Shown here: in pieces, positions 1 through 10,060 of the stretch
Layout of the letters: the number at the start of each line of letters is the position of its first letter
Numbering within the stretch: the first letter of the stretch is position 1
NCBI GenBank assembly: GCA_034359265.1
Contig: CP136898.1
Span: 36,975,501 to 37,039,500 of the forward strand
Reading direction: 5' to 3'
From: Canna indica
Taxonomy: Eukaryota > Streptophyta > Magnoliopsida > Zingiberales > Cannaceae
DNA length: 64,000 nt
The notes under the pieces: model-generated
Told to the model about the DNA's origin: nothing
What the model saw: the letters and a program-made list of their open reading frames with translations, nothing else
Databases searched by the model: none
Made by a program: the position numbers and the translations under genes

Positions 1-261
1 ATTAACAAGTTTTGACTTGGATAATTACAAGTAGGCTTAGGATGAGTTCTTAGGGTTATATTATATAGAATCTACTTGGTGATCTATGAACTCTACTCAA
101 TTTACATCTGAGCCTTTTTGATGATTTTTGTGTTTCTCCAAGCGAAGTTCATCAAAATAGAGATCGTAACCTCAACCTGAACTCAAAACACATCTATTAG
201 ATACATATTTTGTTATCATCAAAATAGAGATCGAAACCTAGGGGGAACCCTTGGGCCAACA
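1..261 (-). repeat. 3' LTR (partial) of the SIRE-like element
   Basis: It matches 5771-6037 with scattered substitutions and indels. It ends in GGGCCAACA (window orientation) directly before the purine tract. The rest of this LTR lies before the window. Confidence 0.9.
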
Positions 262-278
262 ATCTCCCCCTTTTTGAT
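262..278 (-). promoter_or_regulatory. Polypurine tract of the SIRE-like element
   Basis: Read on the minus strand this is a run of A then G (AAAAAGGGGGAGAT) ending immediately at the LTR boundary, the expected position of the plus-strand primer for reverse transcription. Confidence 0.8.
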
Positions 279-783
279 GATGACAAATACAATATGAAAT
301 TCTATAAAACTCTAAGTATCATTTGTGAGTTTGAGTTAAGACATGCACAACCTATTTTGCAACTTGACATATGCTCCCCCTATCAATATGCATATCATGC
401 TTATAACTCTCCCTATCTATATGCATCATAAAACACATGTTACCTTTTTTTTTCTCCCCATTTTGACATCAATCAAAAAGGGCAAGAACTAAGGTACTTT
501 TAATGAGTTTCATCAATAAAACCGAGAAAATCATAAAACCGAGTATCATCTATCACTATAGTCCTTCCTATCAATGTAAACCTATAGAAGACAAACATCG
601 ATAAGTCACAAAGCCTCATTACAAGATAATACATAAGTGTGATGATACTACATGAAATGTAATTTTTTCAAAAGGCATGTAAATTTTGAAAGTTTAAACA
701 CTTGGAAAAGCACAAATCCCTAATTGCATTCTTAAGTTTGTAAAGCTTTCTTCACTTAAGGGTTTTGTGAATATATCCGCAAG

Positions 784-2230
784 TTACTTGTCAGTGGATA
801 CAAATTCCACGGATATATTTCCCTTAGCTACATTATCCCTAAGAAAGTGGTGCCTTAGATCAATGTACTTGGTCCTAGAGTGTAAAATTAGATTTTTTGT
901 TAAATTAATTGCACTAGTATTATCACAATGTATGGGTATACATGAATACTTAAGTTCATAATCTAAAAGGGTTTGTTTCATCCAAAGGACTTGTGCACAA
1001 CAACTAGCCGCAACGATGTATTCCGCTTCGATAGTTGAAAGTGCAATCGAGTTTTAGTTTTTTGAAAACCAAGAAACAAGACTCATCCCTAGGAATTGAC
1101 AACAATCACTACTGGTTTTTCTATCTACTTTACACCTGGCAAAATCGGCATCCAAAAAGTCAATTAAATCGAAAGATACATTACATGGATACCATAATCC
1201 TAAGTCAATCGTGCCCTTCAAATATCTCAAGATGTGTTTGACCACACTTAAGTGGGATATTTTAGGAAAAGATTGAAACCTACCACATGCACAAATACTA
1301 AAATGATATCGAGTCTACTTGCAGTTAGATAGAGAAGGCTACCGATCATACATCGATATCATTTTTCATCTACCTCTACACCATCTTCATCTTTATCAAA
1401 CATAATGGATGTGCTCATTAGTGTAGAAGCTATGTTGTCTTCATTCATCCCAAATCTTTTGATAAGTTTCTTTGTGTACTTGGCTTGATTTATGAATATC
1501 CCTTTGTTGGTTTGCTTGATTTAGAGACCAAGAACGAAGGAAAGTTCTCCCATCATGCTCATCTCAAACTCTCTTGCATGCACTTTGCAAACCACTTACA
1601 AAACAATTCATTAGTAGCACCAAATATTATATCATCAACATAAATTTGCACAAGTAAAATATCATTTCCATTATTTTTTATAGAAAGAGAAATATAAACT
1701 TTTCCGCTAAAGCCTTGATCAATCAAAAATGTGGAAAACCTTTCACACCAAGCCCTACCTAGGGGCTTGTTTTAAGGCATATAAAGCATTTTTAAGTTTA
1801 AAAACATGATTTGGAAACTCAAAAACTTTCAAATATGGGGGTTGTTCAACATAAACTTCTTCATCGATAAAACCATTTAAAAAGACACTTTTAACATCCA
1901 TTTGAAAAAGTTTGAATCCTTTAAAACTAGCATCAGCCAAAAGCATGTGAATTGCCTCTAATCTAGCTATGGGAGCATAAGTTTCATTATAGTCTATTCC
2001 TTCTTCTTGATTATACCCTTGGGCCACTAACCTAGCTTTATTTCTAATGACTAAATCTCCTTCATCTAACTTATTTCTAAATACCCATTTAGTCCCAATT
2101 ACGGTTTATCTGCTAGGTCTAGGTACTAAGTCCCAAACTTCATTCCTAACAAATTGATTAAGTTCCTCTTGCATATCTATTACCCAAAATTCATCTTCTA
2201 TTGCTTACTTAATGTTTTTTAGTTCTACTT
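784..2230 (-). pseudogene. Copia reverse transcriptase and RNase H remnant (element 1)
   Basis: The longest open stretch (1755-2027) carries the copia RT start: [17 protein letters not shown], then the conserved [13 protein letters not shown] segment and YALKQAPR. Upstream, around 2030-2230, the EVWDLVPRPS-type sequence preceding copia RT is readable with an in-frame stop. Downstream, 1054-1245 has the HILRYLKGT and DADFARC blocks found before RNase H. 784-981 has the RNase H end with HCDNTSAINLTKN and HSRTKYIDLRHHFLRD. Frames change several times, and I could not read an intact YVDD box. Once it would have copied element RNA in cytoplasmic virus-like particles; this copy cannot. Confidence 0.85.
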
Positions 2231-2494
2231 GAGATATGAATGCTACATATTGACAAATATTCTTAAGTTTAGAGCGTGTTACCACTCCTATTGTTGGTTC
2301 TCCAATGACTTGATCCATTGGATGATCCCTTATCAACCGGCACCCTTTGGGGAGAGGTGGTCGAGCTTCCTCTTCTTCTTCTTCATCTTGAGGTAGAGCT
2401 GAGGATGAAGGTTCTTCATGGTGAGTTTCTTCATTATTTTCATCTTCAACCTCTTTGTCATAGAATGTTAGTTCCTCAAGTTCCTCACCTACAT

Positions 2495-3793
2495 TTACAA
2501 TCTTAACATTTCTAGAAGAATCATTAGTATGGATTCTTCAACAATCATAGTTCTACGATTATAAACTCTATAGGCCTTAGAACTATTAGAGTAACCTTGG
2601 AAGATGCCTTCATAGAATTTAGAATCAAATTTTCCTAGATGCTCCTTAGTGTTTAAAATAAAGTATTTACATCCAAAAATACAAAAATATCCCACACTTG
2701 GGATTATATCATTCCAAATCTCAAAAGGTGTTTTATTGATTTTAGGTCTTAATAAAATACGATTAAGTACACAACAAGAGGTATTTATGGCTTCGGCCCA
2801 AAAAAACTTGGGCAAATTATTTTCACAAAGCATGATCCTAGCCATCTCTTGTAATGTTCTATTCTTCCTCTCAACCACCCCATTTTGTTGAGGGATTCTA
2901 GGGGAAAAAAAAGTATGCTCAATACCCAATTTATCACAAAATTCAAAAAACTTTTCATTTTTAAATTCTCCTCCATTATCACTTATAATTTTCAAAATTG
3001 AAATTTCTTTTTCATTTGTAACTCTCCTAGCAAATTTTTTAAAGAAATTAAAAGTTTCATTTTTCTTAACTAAGAAGAAAACTCGTGTAAATCTAGAGAA
3101 ATCATCAACTAAAACATAGCAATATGATTTTCCACCTAGACTAGCCACATCACAAGGACCAAAAAAATCCATGTGCACAAGTTCAAGTGTTCTAGATATA
3201 CTCACTTGATTAATGATATGAAATGAAGACTTAACTTATTTTTCATGTTGACATGCATCACATAGTTTGTCTTTTTCAAATTTTATCTTACGTATTCCTT
3301 TAACTAAGTCATTTTTAGATATTTTTTGGATGAGGCTCATGCTAGCATGTCCTAGCCTTTTATGGCACAACCAGGAGTCATTTTCTATGGCAACTAAGCA
3401 TCTAATATGAGGATTAGGTAAAATATTTAAAACTAGTGTATAAATATTTTCTTGCCTATTTCCAATAAATACAATATCATTAGATTGTGCACTTCTAATG
3501 ATACATTTTGATGCTTCGAAAATGACTACATATCCACTATCACATAATTGAGATATACTAATCAAGTTATGTTTTAACCCATCAACTAGTAAAACATTTT
3601 TAATGCATGGGTATTGGAGTATACCTATATTACCAATTCCAACAATCTTACCTTTGACATTGTCTCCAAACGTCACATGTCCACCATCCTTGCTTGATAT
3701 GGTTGCTAAAAGATTGATATCACCCGTCATGTGTTTTGAGCAACTGCTATCCAAGATCCATGTGATTCTACTTGCTTGAGAATGCTTCTCCAT
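2495..3793 (-). pseudogene. Copia protease, pre-integrase and integrase region (element 1)
   Basis: The frame at 3236-3793 begins with the aspartic-protease-like motif [14 protein letters not shown] (DSGC in active relatives, here DSSC). It continues to the GAG pre-integrase zinc region with LCHKRLGHASM and CDAC. The next frame (2495-3205) is the integrase core. It has HMDFFGPC with the first catalytic Asp, SDNGGEFKN with the second, and the FSPRIPQQNGVVERKNRTLQEMARIML block with the catalytic Glu. A short gap with a stop separates the two frames. The DSG-to-DSS change and the frame breaks mark it as inactive. Confidence 0.88.
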
Positions 3794-3875
3794 CTACAAA
3801 AAGAGAAAAGACAATTTTAGGTTCCCAAATCTTCTTGGGTCCTTGAGTGTTAGTCATCTTAGGAACCCAAGTGAA

Positions 3876-5243
3876 TCAAGCATGAGTGTTCCCCCTTAGT
3901 GTACAATCTCTAGCCATATGGCCAAAAACACCACATGAAAAGCAACTTCCATTAAATTTTCTTGGGCTATGTGTGTGAGCATGGAAGTGTGCATAAGCAT
4001 GATTATTTGATGACTTTCTAGCATGTAAAACCTTAGGCATGATATTTTGTAAGGTTGTCATTTTTTTCATTTAGCATGCAAAGTTCCTTTTTTAAGTTTA
4101 GCATGCTATCATTCAAGTGTTATACTTGATCACTTAAGAACTTGTTTTCATTCTTCAATTTTTTATTTTTATTTTCTAAGTTTTTCTTAGTATCATCTAA
4201 GGCATGTTTTTCTTTCTTAAGGGTATCTACTTCTTTCCTTAATGCATTCCGTGAAAGTAGCAAGATATCATTTTCAAGCTCTAAAGATTTGTTGTCCTTT
4301 TTAAGCTCTTTAAACTTTTTCCTAATAGTTTTAAATTCATCATGCACTTGATCAAATTCATTTTCTAGTTCTTCTTGAGTAAATGAAAGCTCCTCAAAAG
4401 TAAATCTTACCTCATTATCATTTGTCATGAGGCAAAGATTTGTCTTTTCACTTTTGGAGTCTTCTTCAATTGATGAAGACTCAGTTTCATCCCAAGAAGC
4501 CATCATCGTCTTCTTCTTCTTGTATTTGTCTTTCTTATGAGGGTTGGAGGTAGAAACCATCTTGAGAAGAGGGCAATCCTTCCTTAGATGCCCGATTTTA
4601 TTGCAATTGAAGCTCATGCCTCATCTCATGAAACTCATGAATCTCCTTGTCAACATTGTCATTTCTTCAAAATCATCCATCTATTCCTCGGATGACTAGG
4701 GTTCTTCACCCCGGTGTGATGCTTTTAAGACAATGGTCTTGCCTTTGGGGGCATCTTCCTCCTTGTATTGCTTTATATGGGTCTCATGTGTCATGAGAGA
4801 CCCAATGAGCTCAGTGATCTTTAAGGTGCTCATGTCCTTTGCTTTTATGATTGCGATGACCTTGGGCTCCCAAGCTTTTGGAAGGGAATGAAGGAGCTTC
4901 CTTACCTTGTGAAGTCCCTTCATGTGTAGTCTCTAAGACTTTCCAAAGTTCATATGCAGACTAACAAGTGGAGATCCTATTAAACTCATTAATTGATAGA
5001 CCATAATATAGTGCATTGATGGCATTTGCATTTGCATTAAAGAATCTAATTTTCTTCTTGATCCCACTCATCCATATCCTTAGTTGGTTGCTTATACTCT
5101 ACTTAAATCATTCTCAATACATCCATGCCTAGTGATTGAAGGAAGCCATTCATGTGTATCTTCCAATAGGCATAATTGTTTCCATTGAACAATGGTGGAA
5201 TATGAGTAGAGGACCCTTGAGCTAGTTGGATTTCACTAGACAT
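3876..5243 (-). pseudogene. Copia gag remnant with two zinc knuckles (element 1)
   Basis: An ATG at 5243 opens MSSEIQLAQGSS followed by PPLFNGNNYAYWKIHM, the typical start of plant copia Gag. 4696-4923 carries the middle Gag domain (LHKVRKLLHSLPKAWEPKV). 4120-4617 starts with a knuckle that has lost its first Cys (NCNKIGHLRKDC) and runs into a lysine- and glutamate-rich coiled coil. 3876-4070 has a complete knuckle, CGVFGHMARDC preceded by SCFS. Two knuckles around a coiled coil agree with SIRE-type Gag. Stops interrupt it in several places. Gag would package element RNA. Confidence 0.82.
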
Positions 5244-5283
5244 TCTAAATTGTAGGTTGATGATTAAATCTAATCCTACGATC

Positions 5284-5299
5284 TCGTTCTGATACCAAA
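5284..5299 (-). promoter_or_regulatory. Primer-binding site of the SIRE-like element
   Basis: On the minus strand, directly after the LTR end CAACA, the sequence reads TTTGGTATCAGAACG, close to the initiator-methionine tRNA complement used by plant copia elements. Confidence 0.8.
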
Positions 5300-6037
5300 T
5301 GTTGGTCGAATACCCGCACTAGAAGGGGGGTTGAATAGTATTGGGTGAATTTTAACTTCTATTCGATTTATTTCGAGTTTAATTTCTAATGCAACCAAAT
5401 TGATCACTCAACTAAATTATAATGCTTGACAAGTAATAATTAGACAATAAGCACAATTAAAAGTCAATTAAATCGAAAGACTGACCGATCGATCGCCCAG
5501 CGATCGCTGGGCTACTGTCCTTTCTCAGCCACATTCGATCGATCGAATGGTCGACTGAATTGGCTACTGCCAATTTTTGCCTTTGTCCGATCGACCGACC
5601 GATCGACCGAATTGGCCACTACCAGTTTTTGGCTTTGTTCTGTCGACCGACTGATCGATCGAAGTGACTACTGCCAATATTTTGCCTCGTTAGGTCAATC
5701 GACCGGTCGACCGAACCTAGGCTGAGGCTATTTTTTACATTTTTTTTATTGCGCGCTTTGTTCCCGGGTTCCGTTACCAAGTTTTGACTTGGATAATAAC
5801 ATTACAAGTAGACTTGGAATGAGTTCCTAGGGATATATTACATAGAATCTACTTGGTGATCTTTAAACTCTAGTCAATTTACATTCGAGCCTTTTTGACG
5901 ATTTTTGTGTTTCTCCGAGAAAAGTTCGCGCGCGTATCGTAATCTCAACCTGAACTCAAAACTTCATACATCTATTAGATACATGTTTTTTATCATCAAA
6001 ATAGAGATCGAAGCATAGGGGGAACCCTTGGGCCAAT
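5300..6037 (-). repeat. 5' LTR of the SIRE-like element
   Basis: A 738-bp LTR bounded by TGTTGGTCG and GGGCCAATA (a decayed CCAACA end). About 5480-5720 is rich in tandem CGATCGACCGA-like words around repeated GGCTACTGCCA segments. The same words appear in the solo LTR at 51401-52955, so the two LTRs are related. Confidence 0.85.
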
Positions 6038-6905
6038 AGTTAAATCTACAGGGATCAAACGCCATTCAGTGATTAGTTACCGTGCAACTAAATCCCTCGA
6101 TTACAATGTCCCGAAGCCGGCTAGGGTACGGAAGAAGTGTCAAACCCTAATACCGATTCATATGTATTTCATCTGCCAAGATGCCATCTTAATAATGAAA
6201 CGTCAGAAACATCTTCCTGACTTTCATGTCTACTCTGGCCAGAGATTCTCGAGTCGACACTTGCAGGGACACATAGGACATTATCTTCTCTCACTAGGAC
6301 TAACCGATTCCATATTGGTTGCTCACCTACGTCCATGAATACTTCCCCATGCCCAGTAATACCCGGCACATGACGCTGAGGGCCACGTAGGGATAGAACC
6401 AAAGCAATGAGTCGTCACTCACAAGGTAACCATGACAATCTCAGGTCCAAGGACTACTTGCACCTACTATCACCCAAGGAGCATCCTATTGACACTTATG
6501 TAAGGATTTTATTTTATGTTCCTCGTGCATGTCCATTCAGTGAACTCATTCCCTAGTGAGTAGTTGCACTTGTACATTAATGACGACTCATAGGTAACTG
6601 TGAGATCAGCTACCCCTTATCGTATAAGGCATGTACCAAGTGCACTAGTCTATCCGAAATTACTGATCCCCTAATTGGTGATCCTACGACTAGGAATATT
6701 TAGAACATGGGTATTTAGATTCCAAGTCTCTCTAGCATGATCTCATCATGGCCTCAGAATTATTTGCCTGGGTTTATAGGGTTCATCACAATCTTTATGA
6801 ATAAATATGTAGCATATGATGAAAAAGTTGTCTTATTAAGTTGATTACCCTTGAATAGTCCCTAAACACATCGACATGTGATTGGCTCAAGAGCACTATT
6901 CCTTT
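6038..6905 (-). repeat. Anonymous repeat, possibly an LTR fragment, abutting a truncated gypsy element
   Basis: No coding domain is visible in either strand; the short open frames at 6069-6402 have no recognisable motif. It begins at the outer edge of the copia LTR. It ends abruptly inside the gypsy RT frame near 6905, just after the GYHQLRV block. The mixed composition and the abrupt junction suggest an LTR or internal piece of another retroelement. I cannot assign a family. Confidence 0.45.
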
Positions 6906-7600
6906 CAGTTGCAACTCTTAGCTGATGGTATCCCGAAAGCAAATCCAGTTTAGAAAATAATTTTGCACCCCCTAGCTCATCGAAGAGCTCATCAACCGTT
7001 GGGATAGGAAATCTATCCTTCACAGTTACTGCATTCAGTGCTCGTTAATCAACACAAAAGCATTAGGTGTCGTATTTTTTTAACCATTAGCACCAGAGAA
7101 GAAAATGGGCTGCTACTACGCTGTATAATTCCTTCCATCAGCATTTGACACACCCGTCGTTCAATCTCGGCTTTCTGGTAATGCGGGTACCCATATGGCC
7201 GCACATTGACTGGAGCTTAGTGGGCACGTAGGTGAATTTGGTGGTCGGTGTCCCTTGCTGGAGGAAGGCCATGAGGTTTCATGAATACCCTCAAGTACTT
7301 CCCTAACAGCATGTTCATCTCAATTCCGCTATAGCTTGGGTTTGACACATCCATCGCAATACCTCATTTGATATCCGCTCTGCTGAACTGCCTTTTTCCC
7401 CCTTCCATACATACTTTTGCCCTTGTAGTTGGAACTCAAATCGTAGCTGAGCATAGTCCATTATGACTGGTCCGAGAGTAGCCATCCAAGCCACCCTAGG
7501 ACAACTTTGGATCCTTTGATAAGGAGAATATAAAAATCAATCTCTGTGGCAATTTCTTGCACTACCAAATTTAACCGACTAATGACTCCTTCACACTGGA
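6905..7600 (-). pseudogene. Gypsy protease end and reverse transcriptase 5' part
   Basis: Around 7461-7600 the sequence resembles the gypsy protease tail (VVLGWLGWLL, like the VILGxxWL of relatives). From about 7290 to 6905 it reads as gypsy [19 protein letters not shown], then [18 protein letters not shown], then [20 protein letters not shown] and [18 protein letters not shown]. Stop codons fall within the H..AP block and replace the Tyr of FCVDYR. The frame is cut immediately after GYHQLRV, before the catalytic YxDD. Confidence 0.85.
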
Positions 7601-8561
7601 CGTGAGCTCCATTACCCACCATAACCCCAAAATTTGGTGCAGGTTCAATGCATAATCCTAGATTTCCAGGTGGAGACAGACTTCGGGGTGGCATGGGCAA
7701 TATACCCGCGCTCCTAGGTGGTGCGATCAGCCCCTGGAATCTTTTGGTTGTAGCTAACTTGGCTTCATGCCTTTTTGCAAGAGTCACTGCTTCATGCATG
7801 GAGCTCGGCTGACGGGTTAGTACTTCAATTTTGATATCAGCTCGCAATCCGGAAATGAACAAGTTAATTAGGAAAGTTTTCGACAACTGCATGGTTCTAA
7901 GTGCCATATCCTCAAATATGCCTTCATACTCCTCAACTATAGTCATCTGTATCATTTTCCTAAGTTGACCTTTCGGGGGATCCAAATCAATCGGTTCAAA
8001 TCTCTAGCGGATTGCGTCCACCAGGTGCCGCCATCTGGCCAATTGCTTCTGACGCTACATCCAACGGAACCACTTCTTAGTCGTTCTCTCCATGCGAAAT
8101 GAAGCCATCATCACTCGATGTTGGTCCTCCGTTGAGTAGAATTCAAAAAAATCTTATGCAGGTGCAATCCAATCTTTCGCGTCATTCCCATTAAAAATGG
8201 GTAGTTTTAGCCGAGGAGGCTTCGGAGGGAAAGGAAACTCATCCTCATCTGCTTCCTCTCTACTAGCCTTTCCTCGATTAATAGATCCACCTCCTCCCGA
8301 TCCAGAGATCTCACTTTTAGGCTTAACCAGTTGAACTAATTGAGAATTCAAAAGCGAGATGTGAGAAGTTACATTTTAAAGTAGCTTCTGTTGCGATTCC
8401 ATGGATTGGCGTTGGAGCTCCAAGGTTTGTTGTTGAGCTTCAAGGTTCGCTTGAAGGGTCCCCAAGATCTGGTCATGCCGAGAGCTGGCATCATGTAAGA
8501 CCTTCAGTGATTCCGCCACAACTTGTCCTCGTGTTCCCATTGCCACCTTCCTTAAGCCCAA
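7601..8561 (-). pseudogene. Gypsy Gag remnant
   Basis: The frame starting at 8561 reads MGLRKVAMGTRGQVVAES and then a glutamine-rich helix (LEAQQQTLELQRQSMESQQ), a common gypsy Gag N-terminus. 8154-8351 has the conserved PPRLKLPIFNGNDAKDWI entry to the Gag domain. 7700-7985 has the middle of it: VEEYEGIFEDMAL, then SKTFLINLFISGLRADIKIEV and AVTLAKRHE. The three pieces lie in different frames separated by stops. No zinc knuckle was found. Confidence 0.85.
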
Positions 8562-8587
8562 TCTGATCAGATCGATCCTTCAGAGAT

Positions 8588-8604
8588 CTAGATGAAAGCA
8601 CCAA
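8588..8604 (-). promoter_or_regulatory. Primer-binding site of the gypsy fragment
   Basis: Minus strand reads TTGGTGCTTTCATCTAGA directly after the LTR end ACCATAACA, the usual gypsy arrangement. Confidence 0.7.
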
Positions 8605-8938
8605 TGTTATGGTGCTATTAGTCATAACAGATCTGAAGTCGAGAGATAGAAGAACAAAGAGGAGAACAAGCGGAGGAAGAAAGGGAATGTAAGAAGAATC
8701 AAATTGATCTTATTCATGTCCCTTTACCGTTCAATTACAATGCTATTTATACCCCTCGATACTTACACGTGTAACCCGGGCCCCTTAGCCCATGATGTAA
8801 TCATCAAATCGACGTGGTAGCTTCTTCTTACGCTGTAGGCCCCCAGCTGGTGATTCGAATGCTCCTGCCCTGACAAGACCTGCATCTACGTTCTTTTCTT
8901 TTTCGAACGTTTCTGACTCACGCGCGCTGCTCGTGACA
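8605..8938 (-). repeat. 5' LTR of the gypsy fragment
   Basis: Bounded by TGTTATGG at 8605 and a terminal TGACA near 8938 (window orientation), about 334 bp. The inner edge is fixed by the primer site; the outer edge is less certain because the partner LTR is missing. Confidence 0.6.
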
Positions 8939-8940
8939 CA

Positions 8941-9497
8941 ATCAAACTATTACATCCTAGTCCAAAGGAAATGAAATGATAAGAGACTAAAAATAAATGA
9001 AGTCCCAATTATCTGGACATCTAAATACTCTTGATAACAAATAAGAATTTGACAAACAATTTATTTGGCAAGTAAATGCCCAACAATTTGACAAGTAATA
9101 ATAGGTTTAAAATATTTCACTCAAGCAACTAAAAATAGTTTATATGGCAAGTAATAACAGGTTTAACATATGTGCAGCAGTCCAGATAAACCAAAGTTTA
9201 TTTTGTGTTTCTAGGAGCTCAATAAATTATTTTACCACTAGCACTAGTTTCTGACTTTATGCTGAAAACAATAAAATATAGATTTAATCCCTGCCTTCAC
9301 TATGAATACAGATAACTAGCTAGTAGATCAACTGAGGTATCTACTTGCATTTCAACAATTCTCAATTACGTAGACAGCATTCTTGAAGAACCATTCAGAA
9401 AAAGGAGATAAAAGATAAAAACTCAAATGATAATTAGCAAAGAACTACCCCAAACATGGCTATTGTGTTGATGATCCAATTGCATCTCCAATAGAAA
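8941..9497. other. Intergenic AT-rich DNA, no gene seen
   Basis: No domain-bearing frame on either strand. It is the left flank of the CACTA element at 9501; the other side of the same flank resumes at 14872. Confidence 0.6.
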
Positions 9498-9527
9498 TGT
9501 CACTACTAAAAAAATGACCTTTTGCGA

Positions 9528-9725
9528 AGGCCTATTTGCGACGGCAAAGGATGCGGTCGCAGATGCGACGGGTCTGCAACCGCCGTCCATTGGGGTTGCG
9601 GAGTGGCCAATATTGCGACAGCATTGCGATCGTTTCGAGTGCCATCGCAACATGGCGACAGGTTGACACCATTTGCGACCGTCACGTTGTGACCATTTTT
9701 TTGCGACCGTCGATGTCGTCGCAAA
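9528..9725. repeat. Left subterminal repeats of the 9.5-kb CACTA
   Basis: Clustered TTTGCGACGG, GGTCGCA and TGCGACC words in both orientations, echoed at 14600-14855. They make spurious open frames here on both strands. Confidence 0.8.
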
Positions 9726-9749
9726 ATGTTATTAAATTTCCCTCCCAAA

Positions 9750-10060
9750 CCTTTTTTTTTTTTTTTTTTTTTTTTTTCTCTTCCCCTACTCGCGCGCGCG
9801 ATCGATCAACCCTAGATCTCTGCTGCCCAAACCCACTCGATCTCTGCCGCCGCACACCAACCGCCTCCTGCTACTCGTCGCCCGCCGAACGCCCGCTGTT
9901 TGTTGGCCGCACGCCCGCTGTTCGTTGGCCGCCGCACGCTGCTCGCCGCTTGCTGCTCATCGCCCGCCGCACGCCCGCTATTCGTTGGCCGCCGCCCGCA
10001 GCTCGTCGCCCGCACGCCGCACACTGACCCTAGCCGACGGTATTCTCCTCTCCTCTCTCT
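9750..10060. repeat. Poly-T tract and GC-rich CGCCCGC simple repeat
   Basis: A T run of roughly 27 bases at 9751-9777 is followed by degenerate repeats of CGCCCGC, GTTCGTTGGCC and GCCGCACG up to 10020. Frames are open on both strands because of the repeat, with no known domain. Its place just inside the terminus, before a CT-repeat at 10046-10068, suits a 5' leader, but no promoter is clear. Confidence 0.6.

Larger units (their letters stand above)
1..6037 (-). mobile_element. SIRE-like Ty1/copia LTR retrotransposon, 3' LTR cut by window start
   Basis: The end of one LTR (1-261) is repeated at 5771-6037, the end of a full LTR at 5300-6037. Between them, on the minus strand, lie gag with zinc knuckles, protease, integrase, reverse transcriptase and RNase H in the Ty1/copia order. 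In element orientation the LTR opens TGTTGGCCCAAGGG and closes CGACCAACA. A methionine-type primer site adjoins 5300 and a purine tract adjoins 261. The two CCHC boxes and the [10 protein letters not shown] protease region resemble the plant SIRE/Maximus lineage (family knowledge). Many stops and frameshifts separate the frames, so the copy is dead. The left flank is outside the window, so no target duplication can be tested. Confidence 0.9.
6905..8940 (-). mobile_element. Truncated Ty3/gypsy retrotransposon
   Basis: In minus orientation it contains an LTR (8605 to about 8938), a primer site, a Gag with the retrotransposon-gag domain, a decayed protease and the first part of reverse transcriptase. 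It stops near 6905 in the middle of RT; RNase H, integrase and the second LTR are absent. It is therefore a 5' fragment truncated by later rearrangement. Confidence 0.85.

Noticed and set aside
6069..6402. Frames of 77-89 codons on both strands
   Set aside because: No motif on either strand; region looks like a retroelement non-coding piece.
9536..10027. Long frames on both strands near the CACTA left end
   Set aside because: They arise from subterminal repeats and a GC-rich simple repeat; low complexity, no domain.
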